Below, in pieces: positions 12,835-19,713 of a stretch of 26,097 nucleotides of DNA; within the stretch, counting starts at the first letter, position 1; every line of letters begins with the position of its first letter. The DNA is taken from positions 1 through 26,097 of the IMG/VR virus record IMGVR_UViG_3300045996_001044, one strand, 5' to 3'. Source of the DNA: a virus. Position numbers and translations under genes: made by a program. The notes below the pieces were generated by a model. The model was not told the DNA's origin. It ran no database searches and saw only the letters and a list, made by a program, of their open reading frames with translations.

Positions 12835-13317
12835 TTACCTACTAGCTAGAGCCTGAGCGCCCGTCTGAATCGCGTGCGCGGTCTCAGCCAGGGCTTTAAG
12901 AGTCTCCCCGTCCAGCGGGAAATTAAACTCCTGACCCGAAGCCACGAGAGCCTGCACGGCCTGACCAAAGGCCCACTGAGCCTGAATCGACTTCTGCTTA
13001 GCCTCCTGCGCCGGGTTAGGCGAGTCGGCATCCGTGCGCTTAGCTGTCGCACGACGCTTCGGCTTGTCCTCCTGAGGAGCAAGCTCAGCAACCGGAGAAT
13101 CCGGGTCGAGAATCTTGTTGAGGTAATAGTTATCGAACTCACCATTCCTCTTGAAACCGACCTCGGCCTGAATCTCCGTACCCGCAGACTCCAACGCTAA
13201 GTCTGCAAGTGCCTTCTTGTTGGTAGCAAGAACTCGGTCGTCTCCGACAAGCTCCACGTTGTACCAACTACCGTTGCCCTTGTTAACGTCAGCAACAGTG
13301 ATTGTCTCTACTGCCAT
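12835..13317 (-). CDS. OB-fold-like, possible single-stranded DNA-binding protein (160 aa)
   Basis: Residues 1-72 look like a beta-rich OB-type domain: E-T-I-T-V-A-D-V-N, G-S-W-Y-N-V-E-L, then A-G-T-E-I-Q-A-E-V-G-F-K-R and F-D-N-Y-Y-L-N-K-I. Residues 75-110 are a charged, disordered linker with K-R-R-A-T-A-K-R. Residues ~112-160 form helices rich in Ala/Gln. Placement beside nuclease and helicase genes fits a DNA-binding role. I cannot confirm the family, and a domain pairing OB fold and helix could have another role. ATG follows the previous stop directly (TAAATG). Confidence 0.55.
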   Translation of the reverse strand: MAVETITVADVNKGNGSWYNVELVGDDRVLATNKKALADLALESAGTEIQAEVGFKRNGEFDNYYLNKILDPDSPVAELAPQEDKPKRRATAKRTDADSPNPAQEAKQKSIQAQWAFGQAVQALVASGQEFNFPLDGETLKALAETAHAIQTGAQALASR

Positions 13318-13668
13318 TTATACATTCACCCCCTGCTTTTTATTCTCACGAGCAAGACGCCTTTGAGCGGCAATCTCCTCTTTCCAGATTTCCTCAAGAA
13401 GATCATACTCAACGTTTGCCACCCAATCGGAGTCAAACCCGAAAGCCTTAGGGTTCTCTGCGACCTTGCCGTTGAGAATCTCAAGGCCCCGATAGAAGCC
13501 TGATTGTCCCTGGCTTGCGTACACCTGACCAAGCACGCAAAGCTCACACGAGGCAAGGTCAAGCTTGGTAAGCGAAACCTTGTTAAACCAACCAGGGCGC
13601 TTCTCATTGAGAACCCTGATCCCTGCACGAACGCGCCTACGCGCCTTAGCGCGGATATTCTTATTCAT
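13318..13668 (-). CDS. Hypothetical phage protein with SCELCVLGQVY motif (116 aa)
   Basis: A very basic N-terminus (R-A-K-A-R-R-R-V-R-A-G-I-R) is followed by D-L-A-S-C-E-L-C-V-L-G-Q-V-Y at ~38-51 and G-F-Y-R-G-L-E. This reminds me of small conserved actinophage proteins of unknown activity. The C-terminal helix is charged (L-L-E-E-I-W-K-E-E). AAAGGGAG precedes the ATG. It is the first gene downstream of the promoter-like region at 13692-13726, so it may open the replication operon. Confidence 0.7.
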   Translation of the reverse strand: MNKNIRAKARRRVRAGIRVLNEKRPGWFNKVSLTKLDLASCELCVLGQVYASQGQSGFYRGLEILNGKVAENPKAFGFDSDWVANVEYDLLEEIWKEEIAAQRRLARENKKQGVNV

Positions 13669-13691
13669 TCTCTCCCTTTCTTTGGAGTTAG

Positions 13692-13726
13692 GCGGGGGAG
13701 CTTCCCCGCAAGCTACTTGCAGTATA
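13692..13726 (-). promoter_or_regulatory. Promoter, palindrome and hairpin before the replication operon
   Basis: On the minus strand: the -10 TATACT (13726-13721), then the perfect palindrome GCAAG-TAG-CTTGC (13720-13708) over the expected start site, then a GC hairpin GCGGGG...CCCCGC (13709-13692). The gene at 13668 follows. This is the only 75-base gap in the block, and it separates packaging/assembly genes from replication genes. The palindrome is well placed for a repressor. The hairpin could end the upstream transcript or fold in the leader, but no T-run follows. No good -35 is seen. Confidence 0.5.
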
Positions 13727-13743
13727 CCCTAAACCGCGAGACC

Positions 13744-14379
13744 TTAAACCTCTGTCTCGCCAGCGTACTTCGCCACGACCTCATCGTAGGTCTTAGCGTC
13801 CGGGATACGACGGTCTCCGCCGCCACCCCCGGCAGGCTCAAAGTCATGCGGGCCACGCTTAAGTTGCGCTTTGTACTCCTCAAGAGCCTCGTTCTTGATC
13901 TGGTCACGAATAGCAATGGCCTGCTTGACGCCTTCCTCAACAGCCTTGCGAGCATCGTTACCAATGCCCGGAGAACCGATAGCAGACTGAGCAAACGCTT
14001 CAGCCATTTTGCGGTCAAACTTGCCGTACTCCTGCTCATATCGATCATGGAGACTGTTTAGTTCCTTAGTGCCTGCTTCCTTAACCGAAGTCTCAAAGAC
14101 AGGAATCATCGGAGCAATCATCTGCTCGACTCTCTGATTGATATAAGTATCAATGTCAACGTCCTCAGGATCAGGCTCCTCAGGCTGCATAAGAGGCTGC
14201 ACAAGCTGAGCGAGTTGCTGCACGGCCTGCTGCGTGCGCGTCCACTCTTCCTGGGACGGTGCCCACTGAGGGGCTGCGGTTTCGGGGGCGGGCGGAGTAG
14301 TTACCTCCCCGTCCGGGGTAGTAATATCGGCGGGCGGATTCTCTCCGCCAGCCCCCTCTTCGTGTCGGAATCTAATCAT
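13744..14379 (-). CDS. Putative capsid scaffolding protein (211 aa)
   Basis: Acidic, Pro/Thr-rich residues 1-45; a Gln/Glu-rich helical core (~45-175) with Q-A-V-Q-Q-L-A-Q-L-V-Q-P-L-M, E-Q-M-I-A-P-M-I-P and a further long charged helix; then a glycine stretch (~186-191) and a short C-terminal segment. Composition, length and nearness to portal and terminase match phage scaffolding proteins, which shape the procapsid and are then lost. Usually the major capsid gene follows; here the next gene belongs to the replication block. The start has TAGGCT-N6-ATG and no Shine-Dalgarno. Confidence 0.65.
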   Translation of the reverse strand: MIRFRHEEGAGGENPPADITTPDGEVTTPPAPETAAPQWAPSQEEWTRTQQAVQQLAQLVQPLMQPEEPDPEDVDIDTYINQRVEQMIAPMIPVFETSVKEAGTKELNSLHDRYEQEYGKFDRKMAEAFAQSAIGSPGIGNDARKAVEEGVKQAIAIRDQIKNEALEEYKAQLKRGPHDFEPAGGGGGDRRIPDAKTYDEVVAKYAGETEV

Positions 14380-14385
14380 GTTCAG

Positions 14386-14391
14386 AGCCTA
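14386..14391 (-). promoter_or_regulatory. Leaderless -10 element for the scaffold gene
   Basis: TAGGCT, then CTGAAC, then ATG on the minus strand. The 14380-14452 gap around it also holds a nine-codon frame (start 14417, reading M-R-K-S-W-H-D-G-H) that I do not call. Upstream CGGTT ends five bases before the hexamer, as at 17077 and 13721. Confidence 0.5.
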
Positions 14392-14452
14392 TCACAAACC
14401 GACTTGCTTAGTGACCATCATGCCACGACTTACGCATACCTTTCACCGTCCT

Positions 14453-14698
14453 TTACGGGGGAGGCAACGGGTAATCGCAATACAAGAGCTTAAATTCACC
14501 CGTGTATTGGTTGTAGAAGATGCCGGTACGACCACCTGAAATACCAAGGCGGTACTGGCATCCGTCGTATAGCGGGCCTACCCACCCGTAACCTCCGCCA
14601 GAGTCAACAGGATAAAAACTAGGCTCCCAAGCAAGCGCGCTTGGCGCGGCCACAAGCAGAGCCAACGAGGAAACGAGACCAGCAATTAGTCGCTTCAT
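14453..14698 (-). CDS. Exported small protein C of three-gene cassette (81 aa)
   Basis: A signal peptide of ~23 residues (M-K-R-L, hydrophobic core, P-S-A-L-A cleavage site) leaves a mature protein of ~58 residues rich in Gly, Tyr and Pro, with two cysteines (C-Q-Y-R and L-L-Y-C-D), a possible disulfide. Y-T-G-E-F near the end recalls T-G-Q in its two upstream neighbours. The ATG shares ATGA with the previous stop. Function unknown. Export suggests action at the envelope or outside the infected cell. Confidence 0.75.
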   Translation of the reverse strand: MKRLIAGLVSSLALLVAAPSALAWEPSFYPVDSGGGYGWVGPLYDGCQYRLGISGGRTGIFYNQYTGEFKLLYCDYPLPPP

Positions 14699-14871
14699 GC
14701 GTACCAACACTGTCCCGTCGCGGCGCTGCAACACAAACGCTTACCATCCCAGGTAATCATGCAGGTAATCGTTGAGCCTCCCGGCCCATCCATGGGGTAT
14801 GCGTTTGCACTCGATACCGTACCAAGCAGCGCTAGAGCAGCAAGCGAGCTAACAATTAAACGCTTCAGCAT
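14695..14871 (-). CDS. Exported small protein B of three-gene cassette (58 aa)
   Basis: Signal peptide M-L-K-R-L to S-S-A-N-A (~24 residues), then a mature chain of ~34 residues with four cysteines (T-C-M-I, L-C-C-S and Q-C-W-Y), enough for two disulfides. A-T-G-Q-C-W near the end aligns with T-G-Q-E-Y-W in protein A. The ATG lies inside the end of gene A (ATGCTGA) and no Shine-Dalgarno is needed if translation is coupled. No lipobox cysteine directly follows the cleavage site, so it is probably released rather than lipid-anchored. Confidence 0.75.
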   Translation of the reverse strand: MLKRLIVSSLAALALLGTVSSANAYPMDGPGGSTITCMITWDGKRLCCSAATGQCWYA

Positions 14872-15017
14872 CGTACCCAATACTCCTGTCCTGTAAACGG
14901 ATCGCGATAGAGACAGCGAGGATAACCGTCGCCGCCAGGGTCTACCCAACTAGCCAGAGCGGTAGAGGGGGCCGCAAGCGTAAGAGCGGCAATGAGCACA
15001 ACAAGGATTCTCTTCAT
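14865..15017 (-). CDS. Exported small protein A of three-gene cassette (50 aa)
   Basis: Signal peptide M-K-R-I-L ... S-T-A-L-A (~22 residues) and a mature peptide of ~28 residues: S-W-V-D-P-G-G-D-G-Y-P, C-L-Y-R, F-T-G-Q-E-Y-W-V-R-C. Two cysteines could close a loop. It is the first of three related, overlapping genes. A leaderless -10 (TACACT-N6-ATG) gives the cassette its own promoter just behind the portal gene. Size and disulfides resemble secreted microproteins; targets are unknown. Confidence 0.75.
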   Translation of the reverse strand: MKRILVVLIAALTLAAPSTALASWVDPGGDGYPRCLYRDPFTGQEYWVRC

Positions 15018-15023
15018 GGTCTC

Positions 15024-15029
15024 AGTGTA
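15024..15029 (-). promoter_or_regulatory. Leaderless -10 element for the exported-protein cassette
   Basis: TACACT, then GAGACC, then ATG on the minus strand, in the 16-base gap after the portal stop codon. TACACTGAG also occurs at the plus-strand elements 21771 and 23308, so the same sigma factor may read all three. Confidence 0.6.
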
Positions 15030-15033
15030 GCAG

Positions 15034-17070
15034 CTATCCAGAGAGAGCCGAAACGTCCATTCCGCCCTCAGGCATCCCGCTTCCTAGCGGGTGCCCACCC
15101 GGCTCAGGTGCCGGTGTTGACGGCTGAGGCACCATCGCCCCTGCGGGCGGGGTAACGATAGCGTTAGTACGAGCAGACTCCTCATGCTCAAGGATATGCA
15201 TTTCAAAAGTGTCCACGAGCGCCTGCGCGTCCTCGTCGCCCATATCCACACGGGTCTGAGCCTCCATCTGAGCCTGCCTATGGACGTTAACATGCAATTC
15301 GTCATCGTCATACGGTGCCACCGGAGGGGCCTGAAGCGTATTCAAGATAACAGTGTTCTCAAGCTCTGCCCGATGGGCGTCAGCGTCACCGATAGACGCC
15401 GGGATAGCCTGCGGCTTACCAGCGTTGAGAGACTCCACGTACCACGTGAGGGGAAGCTTGCCGCCAGCGGCAGCCCAGATATCGTTAATCTTCTGAATCT
15501 CTGCGGCCTGCGAGCGAGGCATAGAACCTTCGTTAGTGCGCTTGAGCAGATACCGTGCCGGAATATCGTTAGCGTCAAAGACAAGCTCGTCAACGCGACC
15601 CTTCGGCCCCTCGATATCCATACGCTTACCTCTCGGCCAATTACGCATAAGCTCCAAGGTATCCCAACACAAATCTTCCATGACCTCCCGGAAGCTCTGC
15701 CCGATAGGATCGAGCTTAAGAGCATCGTTTTCAGTAAGCAGGGCCATAGCCGAGTAGGCCGAGACTCCTGAGGGGGCCTGCCCCATCGTGACTCCACGCA
15801 CGCCTAGGGCGCGCTCCACGCTCTCCACCTGATTGCGGATATCCTCCATGAACCACGCCCCCGGCTGAACGCCTGCCTGCGGCTGAGGGAGAGGCGCACC
15901 GGGGCGAACCTCCACGTACTCAAACGGCTCACCGGTCTTACGACGGGCAAGGCTCTGCTCCTCGATATAGACAACAGGCATGTTGCGGTCAATGATCGCG
16001 TTCAACTGCGTATGACGTTTGTTGTAAATCTTCTGGGGGCCAATGCCGTTCTCGATAAAAGCCTTACCCATAAACCGACCAGGGAGAACCTGCCAGCGGA
16101 AGTAATGCATACCCGTCTTAGGGCCAAGGGGATGATCGGTGAGAGGGAGACTGTCGCGCACGTCAAGCAGAGCGGTCTCCGTGAAAACCACCGTCCGGCC
16201 CTTCGGGTAAAGCTGATTCGGCTCATCGTATCCTGTGTACACAAAGGCTTTGTTTTCAAGCTTGGTAGCGGTGCCGTCCGTGCGGTAGCCCGCCGTAAGT
16301 GAGGCAGAGTTGTCAATCTCTTCCGCGATGACGTTCTCGGCAAGGTCGCCGTAGCGATGCTTAATCTCGGCCACGTCCACGGGCCGCTTAATCAGATGCC
16401 AGGGGAAGTCACGGGGATGATGGTAGCCCGGAGGCGGCAGGATATTCTCGGCGGTGAGAATCTCCCAACAGATTTTACCTTCCCTAAGCGTTCGGATAGT
16501 TGCGGTCTGACCGTTGCTTGCCTTTTCTGCCACGTACTTCGCGGCCTCGCCGGGATCGAGGATCGGCGTACCGTCCTTGTAGGGCACGTCACCGATGATT
16601 TCACCGTAGCGCCTGTCATAGCGGGCGCGAACGCCTAGCGTCCCGTCGATAGCAAGGTAGTTAAGGAAGTCCAATACATGCTGGTCGCCCTTCCATTCGT
16701 GATCCCAACCCCACCCGAAGGCAGCGTTCATAAACCTAGAGATAACCTCTGCCTCCGCGTGCTCCTGAGTAGCCAGGAAGGTAGGCTTGTAGTCATTGGA
16801 AGTAAGACGACCAACCACGGTCAGTAGGTACTGATCGAGCATGTTGGAAGTAACAAGCTCCACGCCGTTACGTTGAGAGACCTCCACGATCCTGCCGTCC
16901 CGCGTGTTGATATTCAGGTGCTGCTTGCCTGCGGCGAAGAGCCTGTTAATCCGAATCTGCTGTAGGTACGGACGCATTTCCTGCTCCGCCTCATGCTTAC
17001 GCTGAAGCCAAGGGGCCAACACGTCATTGACGACGTACCTGTTACCACTGATTACAACTTCGTCCGGCAT
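15034..17070 (-). CDS. Portal protein (678 aa)
   Basis: A large protein with the make-up of a portal subunit. A helical N-terminal region has R-K-H-E-A-E-Q-E-M-R-P-Y and R-I-N-R-L-F-A-A-G. A mixed wing domain follows, with G-T-L-G-V-R-A-R-Y and C-W-E-I-L-T-A-E-N-I-L-P-P-P-G. Later come the stem-like segment G-A-W-F-M-E-D-I-R-N-Q-V-E-S-V-E-R-A-L-G, G-V-S-A-Y-S-A-M-A-L-L-T-E-N-D, and an acidic Pro/Gly-rich tail. Twelve copies would form the ring through which terminase pumps DNA. The size is near that of P22-type podovirus portals. TAAACT-N6-ATG sets the start; AAAGGG touches the ATG and is too close to act as a ribosome binding site. Confidence 0.85.
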   Translation of the reverse strand: MPDEVVISGNRYVVNDVLAPWLQRKHEAEQEMRPYLQQIRINRLFAAGKQHLNINTRDGRIVEVSQRNGVELVTSNMLDQYLLTVVGRLTSNDYKPTFLATQEHAEAEVISRFMNAAFGWGWDHEWKGDQHVLDFLNYLAIDGTLGVRARYDRRYGEIIGDVPYKDGTPILDPGEAAKYVAEKASNGQTATIRTLREGKICWEILTAENILPPPGYHHPRDFPWHLIKRPVDVAEIKHRYGDLAENVIAEEIDNSASLTAGYRTDGTATKLENKAFVYTGYDEPNQLYPKGRTVVFTETALLDVRDSLPLTDHPLGPKTGMHYFRWQVLPGRFMGKAFIENGIGPQKIYNKRHTQLNAIIDRNMPVVYIEEQSLARRKTGEPFEYVEVRPGAPLPQPQAGVQPGAWFMEDIRNQVESVERALGVRGVTMGQAPSGVSAYSAMALLTENDALKLDPIGQSFREVMEDLCWDTLELMRNWPRGKRMDIEGPKGRVDELVFDANDIPARYLLKRTNEGSMPRSQAAEIQKINDIWAAAGGKLPLTWYVESLNAGKPQAIPASIGDADAHRAELENTVILNTLQAPPVAPYDDDELHVNVHRQAQMEAQTRVDMGDEDAQALVDTFEMHILEHEESARTNAIVTPPAGAMVPQPSTPAPEPGGHPLGSGMPEGGMDVSALSG

Positions 17071-17076
17071 CCCTTT

Positions 17077-17082
17077 AGTTTA
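17077..17082 (-). promoter_or_regulatory. Leaderless -10 element for the portal gene
   Basis: TAAACT, then AAAGGG, then ATG on the minus strand, in the 15-base gap before the portal gene. CGGTT lies five bases upstream of the hexamer, as before the elements at 14386 and 13721. Confidence 0.55.
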
Positions 17083-17085
17083 GAC

Positions 17086-17319
17086 CTAACCGAAGTTTTC
17101 ATCCTGCGCCGCCGCCTCGTAGGCTTGCTCCTCTAGAGAAAACTCACCCTCCTGGGGAAACATGAAGTCAAGCAGGAGGCGCATAACCGCCACCCCTGCA
17201 AGCTGCGCGGGGGTAATCTCCTCGGGGCTTTCAGCCTCCGAAATATCGGGAGTAAGATCGTACTCCACCTGAATCTGATCCTCTCCGGTGTCCTCAACTT
17301 TCAAAACAAAAGTAGCCAT
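17086..17319 (-). CDS. Small acidic protein (77 aa)
   Basis: Starts M-A-T-F-V-L-K-V-E-D-T. A strand-rich acidic first half with E-D-Q-I-Q-V-E-Y-D-L-T precedes a hydrophobic helix A-G-V-A-V-M-R-L-L-L-D-F-M-F and an acidic tail. The ATG overlaps the previous stop (TAATG), so the five-codon-longer frame is not preferred. No family recognised. Confidence 0.65.
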   Translation of the reverse strand: MATFVLKVEDTGEDQIQVEYDLTPDISEAESPEEITPAQLAGVAVMRLLLDFMFPQEGEFSLEEQAYEAAAQDENFG

Positions 17320-17576
17320 TAAACCTGCTCCCATCCTTGTAGTTGTAGTTTGAGTTCCTCGTCCTCTTCATCGTCCTCCTGCGCCACGGGGCGGGGAGGC
17401 GGAGTCCAAGTCTGATTTGCCTGATGCATGATCCTATCAAGAAGCTCTGTCTCCCGTGCGACGAACCGGTTTACCGACCGCTCAAGCTGCCGGGGGAAAT
17501 CCCGAATAGCCCGGTACTGGAAATAGGCTAGTACCGACAAAACGACTACAGTAATACTAAGCAGAAGGATTGCCAT
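17319..17576 (-). CDS. Single-span membrane protein with acidic tail (85 aa)
   Basis: Residues 2-20 (A-I-L-L-L-S-I-T-V-V-V-L-S-V-L-A-Y) are one membrane helix. A basic helix follows (R-A-I-R-D-F-P-R-Q-L-E-R), then a Pro-rich stretch and a strongly acidic segment (D-D-E-E-D-E-E). The layout is N-out, C-in. GGAGG precedes the ATG. Similar small proteins act as spanin-like or accessory membrane proteins, but nothing here settles this. Overlaps the previous gene by 20 bases. Confidence 0.7.
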   Translation of the reverse strand: MAILLLSITVVVLSVLAYFQYRAIRDFPRQLERSVNRFVARETELLDRIMHQANQTWTPPPRPVAQEDDEEDEELKLQLQGWEQV

Positions 17577-17973
17577 TAGTGGGTTCCTCCACGATTACCA
17601 TTTTGCTAGCCCTTTCCAACTTTGCGAGCTTCTCAAAATCGTCAACATCGAGATTCGCAAGGCCCAGAAACCTCTGCTGCCAGGACTGAATTTCGTCCTT
17701 CAGCTTTTCGTTCTCGTTCACAAGCTCAAGCTCACGGTGCGCGAAACTCTCCGTCTCGGTCGGAGTTGCGAGACCAACCAAGCGGCCCATCTGCTCAAGG
17801 CAGGAGGCGCAGAAGATAGCTGAAGCGATACCGATAAGCTCGCTCTCCTGCTCCATGCCTGCTCGCACGTTCACTTCTGCGAGGGTGTCAACAAAACCCC
17901 TATCGTTAGCTGACGTACCGCAAGCAAGACACGTACCGTAAGGCGGCGTGGCGTGCCAAAAAAACTGAGCCAT
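17557..17973 (-). CDS. Zinc-binding coiled-coil protein (138 aa)
   Basis: Two CxxC pairs (C15/C18 in T-C-L-A-C-G and C55/C58 in F-C-A-S-C) probably bind one zinc. A charged helix with heptad-like spacing follows at ~80-120 (L-V-N-E-N-E-K-L-K-D-E-I, D-D-F-E-K-L-A-K-L-E-R-A). AAAGGAAC precedes the ATG. It could be an adaptor or small DNA-binding dimer. No named family recognised. Confidence 0.68.
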   Translation of the reverse strand: MAQFFWHATPPYGTCLACGTSANDRGFVDTLAEVNVRAGMEQESELIGIASAIFCASCLEQMGRLVGLATPTETESFAHRELELVNENEKLKDEIQSWQQRFLGLANLDVDDFEKLAKLERASKMVIVEEPTNGNPSA

Positions 17974-18010
17974 TACGTTCCTTTCAGGTTAGGGGACACT
18001 CGGCCTAAGC

Positions 18011-18571
18011 TTACCGATTGTCCGAACGGTTTTCGTCGTCGGCGTCTCCGCCCTCAGGCCCCGTCGCAAGCTGAGCGGAAGGATCGCCCTGAGCGGTCTT
18101 GGGAGACTCGTCCGGGCCAAGGGCAGGGACAGGCTCGCCCTCTTCGTCGTCCTCGTCCACAACCACAACGCGCATCGGGGCAGGGCCAACGTCAACTAGA
18201 CCGGCCTCAAAAGCAGCGTCACGAGCCTTAAGCCGCTCGTTGAAAGCCTCGGTGGCTTCCTTGGCATCCTCCTGCTTTTCGTCGGCAGACTTAAGCATCG
18301 GGTTAGCAGACACGTCCAGGGCACGGCCCGAGAAGCTAGAGGCAGGCGGGGCCGGGTTGGCAAGGTCAGGATGGGGATGCACTCCAAGCTCCGGTGCAAT
18401 GTCCGGCTCTTGGTCGCGCGTCGGATCAATGTACTTACCGGGCTGACCGGTAGCCTTGTAAGCAAGCAGAGCCTCGTTCTGCTCACGGATAAACTCGGCG
18501 TCGGCATCCTCGCCGGGATGCTCGACCTCGACAATCTCCAAACCCTCGTCTGACTTCTTTGACTTAGCCAT
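18011..18571 (-). CDS. Acidic, mostly disordered protein (186 aa)
   Basis: Rich in D, E, P, A and G throughout: E-H-P-G-E-D-A-D-A-E-F near the start, a helical patch (~90-130) with E-D-A-K-E-A-T-E-A-F-N-E-R-L-K-A-R-D-A, V-V-V-V-D-E-D-D-E-E-G-E in the middle, and G-D-A-D-D-E-N-R-S-D-N-R at the end. No catalytic motif. It might be an assembly or DNA-mimic type protein, or a virion part; its acidity is the only visible clue. GAGG lies four bases before the ATG, and TATACT eight bases before it. Confidence 0.65.
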   Translation of the reverse strand: MAKSKKSDEGLEIVEVEHPGEDADAEFIREQNEALLAYKATGQPGKYIDPTRDQEPDIAPELGVHPHPDLANPAPPASSFSGRALDVSANPMLKSADEKQEDAKEATEAFNERLKARDAAFEAGLVDVGPAPMRVVVVDEDDEEGEPVPALGPDESPKTAQGDPSAQLATGPEGGDADDENRSDNR

Positions 18572-18579
18572 ATGTCCTC

Positions 18580-18585
18580 AGTATA
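18580..18585 (-). promoter_or_regulatory. Putative -10 element before the acidic protein gene
   Basis: TATACT lies eight bases before ATG 18571, with GAGG between them. Transcription would start within two bases of the ATG, so the message may be almost leaderless. The spacing differs by two bases from the strict group of eight. Confidence 0.4.
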
Positions 18586-18594
18586 GAGACCCGG

Positions 18595-18924
18595 TTAAAC
18601 CCGCTTGCCCTGGGGCTTACGATACCGTGCCTTAATAGCCTCAATATCCTCCGTATGCTCTAGGGGGAAGTGACCATCGTACTCAGGAGGATCGAAAAGC
18701 GGGTCTCCGTCAAGAATCTCTACAAAATTTTCGATAGCCTCAGTGTTAGTTGCAATTGATACGAAGCACCCTTCACCGGGCCAACAATACTTGTTTCCTG
18801 TAATACCCGACTCTACCCAATGTCGTGACCACTGATCGGTCTCGTCGTCAAAGTGGTAGTTTAGTGGAAGTAAACAAATCTCGCACTTGTGCTTAGAGAC
18901 CTTGCGCTGAGTCGTGATTGCCAT
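18595..18924 (-). CDS. Putative zinc-binding protein (109 aa)
   Basis: C14-E-I-C17 and Y-C47-W-P-G-E-G-C53 may hold a zinc; H23 or H35 could also take part. The remainder is acidic with several Trp/Tyr residues and a basic tail. AGGAG lies correctly before the ATG. The C-E-I-C-L-L-P-L start resembles HNH-type or recycling zinc knuckles, but the catalytic His motif of an HNH nuclease is not seen. Confidence 0.65.
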   Translation of the reverse strand: MAITTQRKVSKHKCEICLLPLNYHFDDETDQWSRHWVESGITGNKYCWPGEGCFVSIATNTEAIENFVEILDGDPLFDPPEYDGHFPLEHTEDIEAIKARYRKPQGKRV

Positions 18925-19078
18925 TTCTCTTACTCCTAATCAGATCGTCTAGCCATTGCAGGAACAGCGAGTAGAAAACCGCCCCTGCCACAAAGGCCAA
19001 GAACCAAGGGGCGCTCTCATCTGTAATAACGAGATACATAAGCCAAGCAAGCACAAAGTGGTCAATCAGCCGATGCAT
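18893..19078 (-). CDS. Small membrane protein, two spans (61 aa)
   Basis: Starts M-H-R-L-I-D-H-F with AAGGAG four bases upstream, a strong reason to prefer it to a frame six codons longer. Helix one is V-L-A-W-L-M-Y-L-V-I (~8-17), a short loop T-D-E-S-A-P follows, and helix two is F-L-A-F-V-A-G-A-V-F-Y-S-L-F-L (~26-40). The tail is basic. Function unknown; overlaps both neighbours. Confidence 0.68.
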   Translation of the reverse strand: MHRLIDHFVLAWLMYLVITDESAPWFLAFVAGAVFYSLFLQWLDDLIRSKRNGNHDSAQGL

Positions 19079-19346
19079 TGAACTCCTTAAGGGCACGACC
19101 GAAAGAGATATTCCTTCCGATCTTCTTGTTGTAGTTGTCCCTGCGCGAACATTGAGCGTCGCCCCTTGCCAACACCCGAAAATCCGGGCCGTAAATGATC
19201 GTTACAGTAATTCCGCCCTGCGGCTGCACGACTAGCCCCTCTTCCATAACGATTGAACGAGGAAGCGGATAATTCTCTCCGTTGCACCATCGGTAATGGT
19301 GCGTCCGAACCATGTAACCCTGCTCCTCAAGCTGTTCTCTGGTCAC
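19062..19346 (-). CDS. Hypothetical protein (94 aa)
   Basis: GTG start with GAGG well placed upstream. The core is beta-rich: G-Y-M-V-R-T-H-H-Y-R-W, V-V-Q-P-Q-G-G-I-T-V-T-I-I-Y-G, then K-K-I-G-R-N-I-S-F-G-R-A-L. It looks like a small folded domain. No family recognised. Overlaps neighbours on both sides (20 and 17 bases). Confidence 0.65.
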   Translation of the reverse strand: MTREQLEEQGYMVRTHHYRWCNGENYPLPRSIVMEEGLVVQPQGGITVTIIYGPDFRVLARGDAQCSRRDNYNKKIGRNISFGRALKEFNASAD

Positions 19347-19479
19347 GTCTCCTACCTCTCTTTCCCTTGTAGGGATGCTTAGCCTTCATTTCTCTTGACG
19401 ATTCCGCCGTCTCGTGACGACGGCTATACCATCCTGCCTCTTTTGCGTCCTTGCTAAACGCGAACTTCGGGGCTGTCAT
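19327..19479 (-). CDS. Very basic small protein (50 aa)
   Basis: Reads M-T-A-P-K-F-A-F-S-K-D, then E-A-G-W-Y-S-R-R-H-E-T and a closing K-G-K-R-G-R-R-R-D-Q-R. It is rich in Arg/Lys and may bind nucleic acid. It fills the ~107-base gap between two longer frames, overlapping them by 20 and 26 bases. GAGG lies about nine bases before the ATG. Function unknown. Confidence 0.55.
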   Translation of the reverse strand: MTAPKFAFSKDAKEAGWYSRRHETAESSREMKAKHPYKGKRGRRRDQRTA

Positions 19480-19702
19480 CTAGGAACCTCTTTCTGTTGA
19501 CGAAAAAGACGCTTCCGTGCGGGCAAGAAGTATCAGTAATGATTTCAAGCTCAAAGTGGTCTGCCATAGCCCAAAGCTCATTTGACTCCTGCATCGGGTG
19601 AACCACCAGGGTATCGAAATCCCTTTTCTTAAACAAAGGATCGTCCTTGACCTTCAGGATCATCTGACCAAGTAGATTCAGATTAATCCCCGACAACCCC
19701 AA
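19454..19702 (-). CDS. Hypothetical protein (82 aa)
   Basis: The chain reads as alpha/beta: I-N-L-N-L-L-G-Q-M-I-L-K-V, then F-D-T-L-V-V-H-P and L-E-I-I-T-D-T-S-C-P-H-G-S-V-F-F-V-N. No family recognised. The first TTG (19702) is very near AAGAAGGGG. A TTG two codons later (19696) has better spacing and may be the true start. Confidence 0.62.
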   Translation of the reverse strand: MGLSGINLNLLGQMILKVKDDPLFKKRDFDTLVVHPMQESNELWAMADHFELEIITDTSCPHGSVFFVNRKRFLDDSPEVRV

Positions 19703-19713
19703 ACCCCTTCTTA

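Noticed and set aside
14390-14417. Nine-codon frame (M-R-K-S-W-H-D-G-H) in the gap before the scaffold gene
   Set aside because: Has AAAGG directly beside the ATG, which is too close, and is too short to support by itself.
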